A stretch of 64,000 bases of DNA from Nostoc sp. FACHB-152 (GCF_014697475.1 NZ_JACJRV010000007.1:155395-219394); one strand, 5' to 3'. Shown: positions 36,026 to 44,893, counted from the first letter of the stretch. Notes: generated by a model not told the origin, from the sequence alone. Translations and numbers: made by a program.

Positions 36026-39000
36026 GAAACGGATCGTCTTGATTGCTGGGTTTGAATCGTTCAACGCTGACTTATATAGAAAAGCGGCAACTGTAGCTGA
36101 ATCTCGCTGTCCTGATTTAGACATTCGGGTGTTTAGCGATCGCGATATTATCAGTAAGCGTGCGGAAGTAGAAGCAGCACTGCAAGGGGCTGACGTATTT
36201 TTTGGCAGCTTATTATTTGATTATGACCAAGTTTTGTGGTTGCGCGATCGCCTTGCCCAAGTTCCTATCCGGCTTGTGTTTGAGTCAGCTTTGGAATTGA
36301 TGAGTTTAACCAAGCTGGGAGACTTTGCCATTGGTGACAAACCCAAAGGAATGCCCAAACCAGTTAAATTTATTCTTGACAAATTCAGCAACGGACGCGA
36401 AGAAGACAAACTCGCAGGTTACATCAGCTTCTTAAAAATTGGCCCGAAACTCTTAAAATTCGTCCCAGTGCAGAAAGTCCAAGACTTACGCAACTGGCTA
36501 ATTATCTATGGTTACTGGAATGCTGGCGGCCCCGAAAACGTTGCATCATTATTCTGGACACTAGCAGAAAAATATTTAGGCTTAAAAATTGGCGACATTC
36601 CCCCACCACTCGAAACCCCTAACATGGGATTACTGCATCCCGACTATCAAGGGTTTTTTGAATCGCCAAAAGCATACTTGGAATGGTATCAGAAGAAGGG
36701 AACAGGGAACAGGCAACAGGGAACAGAGAAGAAAAACAATATTCAGCCTCCAGTTGTTGGAATACTGCTTTACCGCAAACACGTCATCACTAAACAACCA
36801 TACATACCCCAACTAATTCGCCGCTTTGAAGAAGCTGGCTTAATTCCCTTACCCATCTTTATCAATGGAGTAGAGGGACACGTAGCAGTTCGGGACTGGA
36901 TGACGACTGACTACGAACAGCAGCAACGACAACTAAATAATATTGAAACTCCCTCTCTTTCCCAAGATGCAGTGAAAGTTGATGCCATAGTTTCTACCAT
37001 TGGCTTTCCACTTGTCGGTGGCCCGGCTGGTTCAATGGAAGCAGGTCGCCAAATCGAAGTAGCAAAGCGCATCCTGACTGCTAAAAATGTGCCTTACATT
37101 GTCGCCGCACCATTATTAATTCAAGATATACATTCTTGGACACGCCAAGGTGTCGGCGGATTACAAAGTGTAGTTTTATATGCCTTACCAGAACTTGATG
37201 GGGCAATTGATACTGTTCCCCTCGGCGGTTTGGTAGGCGAAAATATTTATCTTGTACCTGAACGGGTACAGCGATTAATTGGTAGAGTCAAAAGCTGGGT
37301 TGCGTTACGCCAAACACCAGCATCGGAACGGAAAATTGCCATTATTTTATATGGTTTCCCGCCTGGTTACGGTGCAGCTGGTACAGCTGCATTGTTGAAT
37401 GTGCCTCGCAGCCTCATCAAGTTTCTGCACGCACTCAAAGACCAAGGTTATGACGTTGGCGATATCCCAGAAGATGGGGAAGAATTAATTCGTCAGGTGA
37501 AAGAAGCTGATGAAGAGATGGAAAGATGGGAAATGAATAAACCTTTCCCAGATTCCGCTATTACTGTTAACGCCAGAAAATTAGAAAAATGGTTAGGATA
37601 TCTCCGCACATCTCGCGTTGAAAAACAATGGAAGTCTTTAACAGGTAGTGGGATTAAAACTTATGGTGATGAACTGCACGTTGGTGGAGTGCAGTTAGGA
37701 AATATCTGGATAGGTTTACAACCACCGTTAGGCATTCAAGGCGACCCGATGCGGTTAATGTTTGAACGCGATTTAACTCCACATCCGCAATACGCCGCTT
37801 TTTACAAATGGTTGCAAAATGAATTACAAGCTGATGCTGTAGTTCACTTTGGAATGCACGGTACAGTGGAATGGTTGCCGGGTTCGCCTTTAGGAAATAC
37901 GGGTTATTCTTGGTCGGATATTTTGTTAGGTGATTTGCCTAATCTATATATATATGCGGCGAATAATCCTTCAGAGTCGATTTTGGCAAAGCGTCGCGGT
38001 TATGGGGTATTAATTTCGCACAATGTACCGCCCTATGGTCGTGCAGGTTTGTATAAAGAATTGGTGGCGTTGCGCGATTTAATTGCGGAGTATCGAGAAG
38101 ACCCGAAAAAGAATTATGTGCTAAAGGAAGGGATTTGTAAAAAAATTGTTGATACGGGTTTAGATGTTGATTGTCCGTTTGAGGATGCGAAAAAGTTGGG
38201 CATTCCTTTTACGCCAGAAAATATCAGAATGTTTAGTGGTCATGCTTTTGATGATTATTTAGTGAAGTTGTACGAATATCTGCAAGTTTTAGAGAATCGC
38301 CTGTTTTCTTCTGGGTTGCATACACTAGGTGAACCGCCAAATGAAGAAGAGATGGCGGCTTATTTGGAGGCTTATTTTGGTAGCGAATCAAAAAGACAGG
38401 AAGAGAAAGAAATTAGAGATTTATTGATGCAAACCACAGATGAATTAACAAATTTATTACGTGGGTTGAATGGTGAGTATATTCCGCCTGCGCCTGGTGG
38501 TGATTTGTTGCGTGATGGTGCTGGGGTTTTGCCAACGGGGAGGAATATTCATGCGTTAGATCCTTATAGAATGCCTTCGCCTGCGGCTTATGAAAGGGGT
38601 AAGGAAATTGCACAGAAAATTATCGCCCAGCATTTACAAGAACATGGGAAATATCCTGAGACGGTGGCGGTGTTGTTGTGGGGTTTAGATGCGATTAAAA
38701 CTAAGGGTGAGTCGTTAGGAATTCTGCTGGAATTAGTTGGTGCTGAACCTGTGAAGGAAGGAACTGGCCGAATTGTCCGTTATGAGTTGAAACCCTTGGC
38801 TGAGGTAGGACATCCGCGTATTGATGTGTTGGGAAATTTATCAGGGATTTTCCGCGATAGTTTTGTGAATATCATCGAATTGTTAGATGATTTGTTTTTA
38901 CGTGCGGCTGAGGCGGATGAGTCGGAAGAACAGAATTTTATTAGAAAACACGCTTTAGCTTTAAAGGCTCAAGGTGTAGAAAATGCTTCAGCGAGGTTAT

Positions 39001-39710
39001 TTTCTAATCCTGCGGGTGATTTTGGTTCTTTGGTGAATGATAGGGTAGTTGATGGTAATTGGGAATCTGGTGATGAGTTAGGTAATACTTGGCAAAGCCG
39101 CAATGTGTTTAGCTACGGGAGACAAGATAAAGGCCAAGCTAGACCAGAGGTATTGAATCAGTTGTTAAAAACGAGCGATCGCATCGTCCAAGAAATCGAT
39201 TCGGTAGAATATGGTTTAACCGATATTCAAGAATATTACGCCAACACTGGCGGTTTGAAAAAAGCAGCCGAAAAACAAAGCGGTAAAAAGGTAACTACCA
39301 GTTTTGTCGAAAGTTTCTCGAAAGACACCACACCCCGCAATTTAGATGATTTGCTGCGGATGGAATATCGCACCAAATTACTAAATCCTAAATGGGCGCA
39401 AGCAATGGCAAATCAAGGTTCTGGCGGCGCGTTTGAAATTTCTCAACGGATGACAGCCTTAATTGGTTGGGGTGGTACTGCCGATTTTAAAGATGATTGG
39501 GTCTATGACCAAGCTGCTGATACCTACGCTTTAGACCCAGAAATGGCAGAGAAATTACGCCAAGCCAACCCCGAAGCTTTCCGCAATATTGTTAGCCGAA
39601 TGTTAGAAGCGCATGGGCGCGGTTTCTGGGAAGCTGATCAAGATAAGTTAGATAAGTTGCGCCAGTTATATGAGTTGACTGATGAAGAATTAGAAGGAGT
39701 GACAGTTTAA
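36024..39710 (+). CDS. chlH: Magnesium chelatase H subunit-type protein (ChlH/CobN family)
   Basis: 1228 residues. An N-terminal DUF3479-like segment (RIVLIAGFESFNADLYRKA) is followed by the long CobN/Mg-chelatase body (ADAVVHFGMHGTVEWLPGSPLG, NNPSESILAKRRGYGVLISH, ALIGWGGTADFKDDW). H subunits bind protoporphyrin IX for Mg insertion with ChlI and ChlD. Canonical cyanobacterial ChlH is about 100 residues longer with a different N-terminus, so this is probably the second, shorter paralogue and its metal or porphyrin role is less sure. A heptamer repeat inserts about ten Gly/Asn/Gln-rich residues near 225-234. Confidence 0.85.
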   Translation: MKRIVLIAGFESFNADLYRKAATVAESRCPDLDIRVFSDRDIISKRAEVEAALQGADVFFGSLLFDYDQVLWLRDRLAQVPIRLVFESALELMSLTKLGDFAIGDKPKGMPKPVKFILDKFSNGREEDKLAGYISFLKIGPKLLKFVPVQKVQDLRNWLIIYGYWNAGGPENVASLFWTLAEKYLGLKIGDIPPPLETPNMGLLHPDYQGFFESPKAYLEWYQKKGTGNRQQGTEKKNNIQPPVVGILLYRKHVITKQPYIPQLIRRFEEAGLIPLPIFINGVEGHVAVRDWMTTDYEQQQRQLNNIETPSLSQDAVKVDAIVSTIGFPLVGGPAGSMEAGRQIEVAKRILTAKNVPYIVAAPLLIQDIHSWTRQGVGGLQSVVLYALPELDGAIDTVPLGGLVGENIYLVPERVQRLIGRVKSWVALRQTPASERKIAIILYGFPPGYGAAGTAALLNVPRSLIKFLHALKDQGYDVGDIPEDGEELIRQVKEADEEMERWEMNKPFPDSAITVNARKLEKWLGYLRTSRVEKQWKSLTGSGIKTYGDELHVGGVQLGNIWIGLQPPLGIQGDPMRLMFERDLTPHPQYAAFYKWLQNELQADAVVHFGMHGTVEWLPGSPLGNTGYSWSDILLGDLPNLYIYAANNPSESILAKRRGYGVLISHNVPPYGRAGLYKELVALRDLIAEYREDPKKNYVLKEGICKKIVDTGLDVDCPFEDAKKLGIPFTPENIRMFSGHAFDDYLVKLYEYLQVLENRLFSSGLHTLGEPPNEEEMAAYLEAYFGSESKRQEEKEIRDLLMQTTDELTNLLRGLNGEYIPPAPGGDLLRDGAGVLPTGRNIHALDPYRMPSPAAYERGKEIAQKIIAQHLQEHGKYPETVAVLLWGLDAIKTKGESLGILLELVGAEPVKEGTGRIVRYELKPLAEVGHPRIDVLGNLSGIFRDSFVNIIELLDDLFLRAAEADESEEQNFIRKHALALKAQGVENASARLFSNPAGDFGSLVNDRVVDGNWESGDELGNTWQSRNVFSYGRQDKGQARPEVLNQLLKTSDRIVQEIDSVEYGLTDIQEYYANTGGLKKAAEKQSGKKVTTSFVESFSKDTTPRNLDDLLRMEYRTKLLNPKWAQAMANQGSGGAFEISQRMTALIGWGGTADFKDDWVYDQAADTYALDPEMAEKLRQANPEAFRNIVSRMLEAHGRGFWEADQDKLDKLRQLYELTDEELEGVTV
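36698..36725. repeat. STRR inside the chlH-type coding region
   Basis: GGGAACA, GGGAACA, GGCAACA, GGGAACA in tandem, translated as GTGNRQQGTE between WYQKK and KKNN. STRRs are normally intergenic; here the frame stays open across it. Confidence 0.88.
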
Positions 39711-39733
39711 AAAAAACTAATTTTATGAAGAGC

Positions 39734-40129
39734 CTAAATGAGTTCTGTAATATAATTTTTCAGTAATTCAATTAGCTCTTCTTTACTCAACATATTTTCT
39801 GCAATTTGCATCGTTAATTCATAAGCTTGTTCTGGCGACATATTCAATTCATAATCATTAATGTTCAAAAATGTTACCATGACATCAAAAGCAGTACGCT
39901 TATTACCATCTACAAAAGCATGGTTATTAGCAATATGAAATAAGTATGCTGCTGCTTGTTCAACAATTGTAGGATGTAAAAGCTCACCTCCAAAAGTGGC
40001 TTGAGGTTGATAAATAGCTGAATCTAACAAGCCTTCATCACGTATACCTAATGAGCCACCATATAAATTAATCTGCTTACTATGTATACTTAAAACATCT
40101 TGTTTTTCAATGAATTTAGGACTATGCAA
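39734..40129 (-). CDS. doc: Doc-type toxin (Fic-fold kinase)
   Basis: 131 residues. The Fic/Doc active-site loop is HAFVDGNKRTA (around residues 70-80), with helices as in death-on-curing proteins. Doc toxins phosphorylate and inactivate elongation factor Tu. The gene overlaps the gene before it by 8 nt, as toxin-antitoxin pairs do, but that partner is not a small Phd protein. Confidence 0.87.
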   Translation of the reverse strand: MHSPKFIEKQDVLSIHSKQINLYGGSLGIRDEGLLDSAIYQPQATFGGELLHPTIVEQAAAYLFHIANNHAFVDGNKRTAFDVMVTFLNINDYELNMSPEQAYELTMQIAENMLSKEELIELLKNYITELI

Positions 40130-40751
40130 GATTTCTGTACACCCAATCCCATTTCTTCGTAGATGCCAAAGAAATTAACATAGCTTCTGATTCTTTAGGC
40201 GTAAATTCTCCCAAATCTAGCGCATTAATTTCCTCTTCAGATAAAACATGAATATCAAGCATTTTCAAGCTTGCTTCAAATAAAGATTTAATTAAATGTT
40301 TTAGAGTTTCTAGAATAATATATTTTTTGTCTTTTTGATAACTTGTAATAGCATTCATACTCTTAACTTCATTGTATAAATTAACAGATTTTATCAGTAA
40401 ATTTTTGATAGTTTCTCTACTATTATCAAAGTTAAAAAAATCCCAGTATTTATCTACAACTTCCTTAACTGAAAAATCGTATCTCACATAAAATAAAAGG
40501 AAGTCATCATTCTGTTCTACTTTTTCCTTAAGCACTTCATTCAGCTTTATACATTTATATAGATAGCTTTGAAACTGTTGAAACTCCTCTTTAAGCTGAT
40601 TGAGAGATATGTGTCTGCTATTTGCCAAATCAATTATTGCAGCTATCTTTTCATCTTCCACGTTAGTTCCATTCAGGCATTTTTCCAGAATTTCTATCTT
40701 TTCCTGAATACTGTCAATTGTTTCTGGCGGAAGAATCAAGCTGTTTAGCAT
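40122..40751 (-). CDS. Unknown 209-residue protein overlapping doc, possible antitoxin
   Basis: Mostly helical, no membrane segment. The C-terminal part (LSEEEINALDLGEFTPKESEAMLISLASTKKWDWVYRNLA) is better ordered than the rest and could be the toxin-neutralising end. The overlap with doc and the upstream position are those of an antitoxin, yet the size and sequence do not fit Phd. The AT-rich, Lys/Glu/Asn-rich composition differs from neighbours and suggests horizontal origin. Function not known. Confidence 0.6.
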   Translation of the reverse strand: MLNSLILPPETIDSIQEKIEILEKCLNGTNVEDEKIAAIIDLANSRHISLNQLKEEFQQFQSYLYKCIKLNEVLKEKVEQNDDFLLFYVRYDFSVKEVVDKYWDFFNFDNSRETIKNLLIKSVNLYNEVKSMNAITSYQKDKKYIILETLKHLIKSLFEASLKMLDIHVLSEEEINALDLGEFTPKESEAMLISLASTKKWDWVYRNLA

Positions 40752-40822
40752 TTATTTTGTACCTGGATTCTAATATCAATTTAACGAAATTTACCAAAAA
40801 TTGCATAAAGTCACAGCAAAAA

Positions 40823-40867
40823 CTCTGCGTAACTTTGCGTTTACCTCAGCGATACTCTGCGTTTAAA
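40823..40867. repeat. 45-bp dispersed repeat, copy 1
   Basis: Begins CTCTGCGTAACTTTGCGTTT and ends ACTCTGCGTTTAAA. Same-length copies lie at 49446-49490 and 55041-55085. Confidence 0.85.
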
Positions 40868-40871
40868 AACA

Positions 40872-41636
40872 TTACGAATTCAACCTTTCTAAAAACTGCT
40901 TACCACAGTCTTTGCAGAGATAACGCTGCTTACCGTAACGATGCCCATTTTTAGATAAACGGGATGAATGACAATGAGGGCATATCATTACTTTCATTAC
41001 TTGCTGTGGCAATGTATACGGTGTTAAATAAGCTACTAACAGTGCTTTGAGTTCTGCATAAAGAGCTTGGCGTTTGCTTTCATCCTGTTTCAGCGCATTC
41101 AACAGTAAGGCGTTGTAGGTTCGATGCACCGTTTCTGCTAAAAGTTCACTTTTTTCTACAGCTAAGTCTGGGTTCCACTGGCGAAAAAAGGCGGCAAATT
41201 GTTGAATTAGCTGCTGATTAAAGGTTTCGTCAAATAGCTGAAATAATTCTGGTGCAACAAAATACTGAATGTACACAACGCGAGGAATAGGATCTTCAAA
41301 GTATTTAGCGTAGATATCGACTGTACACTCGATAAACTCTAATAATGATTGATGCTGGTCGGCTGACTGCATGAGTTTGGTAAGAATTGCTGTCACCCGT
41401 TCCATGTGTATCGCTTCGAGTGCATGAAATATGGCGAGTTTATCTGGAAAAAACTGATATAGAGAACCAATAGCTGTGTCTGCTTTCGCCGCAATCATGT
41501 GGGTAGTTGCAGCTTCATATCCCACCTCTGCAAAGACTTCGGCTGCTGCTTGGAGGATTTTCTCTACCCTTTGCTGACTCCGCTTTTGCTTGGGTTGACG
41601 ACGCATCAGCATCGAATCAGGTTTACTTATCGCCAT
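40872..41636 (-). CDS. TetR-family regulator fused to a C-terminal zinc ribbon
   Basis: 254 residues from the ATG at 41634-41636; a TTG four codons earlier is less likely. The N-terminal TetR helix-turn-helix (EVFAEVGYEAATTHMIAAKADTAIGSLYQFFPDK) is followed by a TetR ligand domain to about residue 212. A C-terminal segment MICPHCHSSRLSKNGHRYGKQRYLCKDCGKQF then has two CxxC pairs, like the zinc ribbon at the N-terminus of IS1-type transposase proteins. Divergent from a Rieske oxygenase gene, with a duplicated motif between. Confidence 0.85.
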   Translation of the reverse strand: MAISKPDSMLMRRQPKQKRSQQRVEKILQAAAEVFAEVGYEAATTHMIAAKADTAIGSLYQFFPDKLAIFHALEAIHMERVTAILTKLMQSADQHQSLLEFIECTVDIYAKYFEDPIPRVVYIQYFVAPELFQLFDETFNQQLIQQFAAFFRQWNPDLAVEKSELLAETVHRTYNALLLNALKQDESKRQALYAELKALLVAYLTPYTLPQQVMKVMICPHCHSSRLSKNGHRYGKQRYLCKDCGKQFLERLNS

Positions 41637-41645
41637 AGTTCTTGA

Positions 41646-41695
41646 CAAACATGAAAAATCTGTCGTATTTTTAATTCAAACATGAAAGTTTTGTC
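41646..41695. promoter_or_regulatory. Two direct copies of a 19-bp motif, candidate TetR operators
   Basis: CAAACATGAAAAATCTGTC (41646-41664) and CAAACATGAAAGTTTTGTC (41677-41695) differ at three positions and start 31 bp apart, three helical turns. They sit between the divergent TetR and Rieske genes, next to the regulator start. Confidence 0.6.
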
Positions 41696-41765
41696 ACAAT
41701 TTTACTCTAACGCGGTCGAAATTAGAGCGATCGCATCATACCAATTCAAACCTTAGGAGGCTACT

Positions 41766-42719
41766 ATGGCAGTGATTCTTCCTGGCGCACCGTGGTTAAT
41801 TGCCCATCGTTCCATGCTGGTTGTTAACAAGCCTTATAAAGTTGCGCTCAATGGTCGAGATTATGTCCTTTGGCAAAATCAGCAAGGTGAAATTTTCGCC
41901 CTTGATAACGTTTGTCCACATATGCAAGCACCTTTATCTGACGGCTGGATTTGCCAAGAACGGGGTACAATTATTTGCCCCTTCCATGCGTTGGAGTTTG
42001 ATGAACAAGGAAGGTTGCATCAGTCAGGTCAAGTAGGAAGCCAACCTTTAACAACTCCTCTAGAACTGATTATCAAAGATGACTGTATTTGGACATACGC
42101 TGGTCATCTTCCGAAAATTCCTGTAGCAGACCTCATCTCCAAAGTTAGCGAAGGCATGACTTTTGTCGGTGTAGCCGGAGAAAAGAGTATTCGCGGAACT
42201 TTTTTAGATAACTTGTTAATCAACTATGACTACAACCATCAAAGCGGCACACACAGAGATTTATTTGGTATCAAAGCTAATCGCGTTCCTTTATTTGAGC
42301 ATGAAGGATATTGGGCTAAGGTTGTCCAAGAACTAGAACGAGAGGATAGTACCTGGAATGATATCCTCCGCAACCCTGTTATTTTAACTGCACCTAAAAC
42401 TTACACTGGCACTTTAGAGTATGCTTTCCCAGCACTCACAACTTTTCGCACCTCATTTTTGTTAGGAGAAATTTTGCAGGTGCATATCTTGTATCCAGAA
42501 ACAGAGACTCAAACTAAAACTTTTGTGTTGGTCTTCACCAAACCCAAACACCCAATTCTCTTACCATTATTAAGGCGTTCAATGTTAAGTGCAGTGACAA
42601 CAGTTGTCGAGCAAGATACACGCGCTATTGAAACTTCTTATCCTCGCCAAACACCAAAGATTCGGCTACCAAACGAGGAAATTATGTTTCATGCTCAAAA
42701 GCTATATCATGATTGGTAA
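41766..42719 (+). CDS. Rieske non-haem iron oxygenase
   Basis: 317 residues. Rieske 2Fe-2S ligands in CPHMQAPLSDGW and CPFHALEF (CxH...CxxH), then the mononuclear iron motif DYNHQSGTH (D-x2-H-x4-H), which links it to ring-hydroxylating oxygenases such as the Pao/CAO/Tic55 relatives of phototrophs. GGAGG precedes the ATG. The substrate is unknown; divergent TetR control suggests induction by a compound it breaks down. No reductase gene is adjacent. Confidence 0.85.
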   Translation: MAVILPGAPWLIAHRSMLVVNKPYKVALNGRDYVLWQNQQGEIFALDNVCPHMQAPLSDGWICQERGTIICPFHALEFDEQGRLHQSGQVGSQPLTTPLELIIKDDCIWTYAGHLPKIPVADLISKVSEGMTFVGVAGEKSIRGTFLDNLLINYDYNHQSGTHRDLFGIKANRVPLFEHEGYWAKVVQELEREDSTWNDILRNPVILTAPKTYTGTLEYAFPALTTFRTSFLLGEILQVHILYPETETQTKTFVLVFTKPKHPILLPLLRRSMLSAVTTVVEQDTRAIETSYPRQTPKIRLPNEEIMFHAQKLYHDW

Positions 42720-42741
42720 GACCGAGAAATTAGTTTTTTAT

Positions 42742-42963
42742 ATGCAAAACTCTTTCACTGCCGTCTTTGAAAAAATAGATGATTGGTATATTGGCTATGT
42801 TCAAGAATTACCAGGAGCCAATGTACAAGAGAAAACTCTAGAAGAAGCGAGAGAAAGTCTGCGAGAAGCAATAGAGTTGATTTTAGTCTCTAATCGGGAA
42901 CTGGCAGAGCAGCAACTCTGTGGTAAAGATGTCGTCCGTGAACAAATTACAATTACAGCCTAG
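42742..42963 (+). CDS. hicB: HicB-family antitoxin
   Basis: 73 residues: MQNSFTAVFEKIDDWYIGYVQELPGANVQ, the HicB partial RNase H fold, with no C-terminal DNA-binding domain. The start ATG is 22 bp after the Rieske stop. Its stop shares bases with the GTG of hicA. HicB neutralises the HicA mRNA interferase. Confidence 0.88.
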   Translation: MQNSFTAVFEKIDDWYIGYVQELPGANVQEKTLEEARESLREAIELILVSNRELAEQQLCGKDVVREQITITA

Positions 42964-43156
42964 TGAAAAGACGTGATTTGATTCGCCATCTTGAAGACAA
43001 TGGCTGTCTGTTTCTGCGTGAAGGTGGAAAGCATACTATCTTACTATCTACTACAATCCTGAAAATAACAGAACCTCCGCAGTGCCAAGGCATACTGAGA
43101 TTCTGGATATTTTAGCTGTAAAAATTTGCAAAGATTTAGATATTGCCCCGCCTTAA
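42963..43156 (+). pseudogene. hicA: hicA, frameshifted by an 8-bp tandem duplication
   Basis: GTG at 42963 overlaps the hicB stop. The frame reads VKRRDLIRHLEDNGCLFLRE, then GGKHTI, with the catalytic His. TACTATCT is present twice in tandem (43034-43041, 43042-43049). Removing one copy restores HTIYYNPENN...AVPRHTEILDIL and a 61-residue HicA ending IAPP. As it stands, translation shifts into another frame after HTI. Too short and broken to show as an intact frame. The toxin is therefore probably inactive. Confidence 0.87.
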
Positions 43157-43174
43157 AACTTGGTCGAGAGAAAT

Positions 43175-44437
43175 CTAACCTTCGAGTATTTGCCGTGCAA
43201 ACTCAATAGCCGCTTCTGCTGTAGCAATTTTACCCTCAGCTTGGGCTACAGCAATCTCTGTCAGTAGCTCACCTACGACTGGCGACGCTGGAATATTTAG
43301 TGCTAACATTAGATTTTTCCCGCTTACTAGCTGAGTGGGATGAGCGACCAGATCATCAGGGTTAAGGTAGCGGCTGATTAATGGTGCGTAAGTGCATAGC
43401 AGTTTGTCTCCTGATATCGCCTCTACCAAAGTATCTTGTGCTACAGCCAATACTGCGATGGCAGGAAATACATTACCTGCTTCTTGGAACAAAAAATATT
43501 GTTCTCGCAAAGATTCTTTGGTAAATTTTAACTGCGGGAACAGTTTAAGTGCCGTGGTAACGGCGCGAATTTCAGCACGGCTATAAGTGAGTTCTTGTAG
43601 GTCTATTTCTGCAACTTCGGGATGAGTATCTACAAGACAAGCAAGTTTGGCGATACCTAACCAAGTAGTTTTGATAGTATCACGCACATATTGTTGTAAT
43701 TCTGCACCAAGTTGCGGTGCAAGTATGGCTGCGGCTGTATCAACGGCGACGAGTTTATCAAAGTTTTCTGCTGTGGCATTTTTGAAGAAATAGGCGAGTA
43801 AACCATCTTTCCCTGCACTGGCTAACCAAGGCGTACCTTGAGGACTAGCTAAAAGATAACCAATTTCTGTTCTGACTCTTTCTGCGGCGACTGTGCTGAT
43901 GTGTGATGCTAAAGCGCGAATAGTCGCTTGGGTATTTGGTTCAATGGTAAAACCCAACTGGGCGGCTTGGCGATAGGCGCGCATTAATCGTAAAGGGTCG
44001 TCTTCGAGGTTGGATGGTGATACCATACGCAACAAACCTTGCTGTAAGTCAGCACAACCTTGCAATGGGTCAATGATTTCTTGGGTGTGGGGATTGTAGG
44101 CGATCGCATTAATTGTAAAATCACGTCTATGCAAGTCAGTCTCTAAACTATTGCCTTCTTGTTGGGCAAAGTCAGCCGTGGCTTGGGGAAATACTACACG
44201 GGCAATTTTGCGTTCTGCGTCGAGTAAGACAAAACCAGCTTGATAATGTTTAGCGATCGCTCTGGCTACCTTCACCGCATTAGATGGTATCACAAAGTCA
44301 AGATCCCAATATTCACGAGTTCTGCCCAGAATAGCATCACGCACCGCGCCACCAACCATGTAAGCTGGTTGTGGCAACCATTCCAAGCTAAAAGGCCAAT
44401 TTTCTGGCGCGAGAATCGAGTGAACCCAACTGTGCAT
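43175..44437 (-). CDS. cca: CCA tRNA nucleotidyltransferase / poly(A) polymerase family
   Basis: 420 residues from the ATG at 44435-44437. Class II nucleotidyltransferase head: MVGGAVRDAILGRTREYWDLDFVI (GGxVRD and DxD metal ligands), then RRDFTINAIAY and DPLRLMRAYRQAAQLGF. Cyanobacteria may split CCA-adding and A-adding jobs; this sequence cannot settle which. Convergent with hicA and divergent from ycf34. Confidence 0.9.
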   Translation of the reverse strand: MHSWVHSILAPENWPFSLEWLPQPAYMVGGAVRDAILGRTREYWDLDFVIPSNAVKVARAIAKHYQAGFVLLDAERKIARVVFPQATADFAQQEGNSLETDLHRRDFTINAIAYNPHTQEIIDPLQGCADLQQGLLRMVSPSNLEDDPLRLMRAYRQAAQLGFTIEPNTQATIRALASHISTVAAERVRTEIGYLLASPQGTPWLASAGKDGLLAYFFKNATAENFDKLVAVDTAAAILAPQLGAELQQYVRDTIKTTWLGIAKLACLVDTHPEVAEIDLQELTYSRAEIRAVTTALKLFPQLKFTKESLREQYFLFQEAGNVFPAIAVLAVAQDTLVEAISGDKLLCTYAPLISRYLNPDDLVAHPTQLVSGKNLMLALNIPASPVVGELLTEIAVAQAEGKIATAEAAIEFARQILEG

Positions 44438-44522
44438 TGTAATAAAAATCAACCCAGTAACTAGTGAAGAAGACCTTCGCTTACGTTAGATTAGCAATAA
44501 AGCTCCTGGAGTTGGTTATATT

Positions 44523-44771
44523 ATGTGTATTTGCGTAAACTGCCACTACGTAGACCGTTGTGTAACTTATCATGCCGTAGAAACCCAACACCAACAGCCT
44601 CACTTAACTGAGAACCCGACTTTTGATCCTAATGAACCTTCTATCAATGTCAACATCCGCACCAAAGAGGATGTAATTGAAATGGAATGGGACGTTGTTG
44701 GCTGTCTTAGCTTTAAGCAAGAAACTGGTAAATGGTCGAAATTGCGTCCAGGTGAACTAGTACCGACGTAA
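44523..44771 (+). CDS. ycf34: Ycf34 family protein
   Basis: 82 residues with the conserved cysteines MCICVNCHYVDRC and the C-terminal EMEWDVVGCLSF. Ycf34 is found in cyanobacteria and red-lineage plastids, binds an iron-sulphur cluster, and in Synechocystis is needed for normal photosynthetic electron transport. GGAG precedes the ATG. Confidence 0.93.
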   Translation: MCICVNCHYVDRCVTYHAVETQHQQPHLTENPTFDPNEPSINVNIRTKEDVIEMEWDVVGCLSFKQETGKWSKLRPGELVPT

Positions 44772-44795
44772 TGGAAATGATAAGTAATTTTCAAG

Positions 44796-44823
44796 CGACT
44801 ACTGCTGTTTCTTGTAGTAGTCG
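44796..44823 (+). terminator. Terminator after ycf34
   Basis: CGACTACT / AGTAGTCG, 8-bp stem, 12-nt loop, followed by TATATTTTTGT. It lies 71 bp before tsaB, so it may be partial. Confidence 0.7.
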
Positions 44824-44893
44824 TATATTTTTGTGATTATATGCTTGAATAAAGATGACGCAAACTTCAAAGAAATTAATATAATTACTCGCC

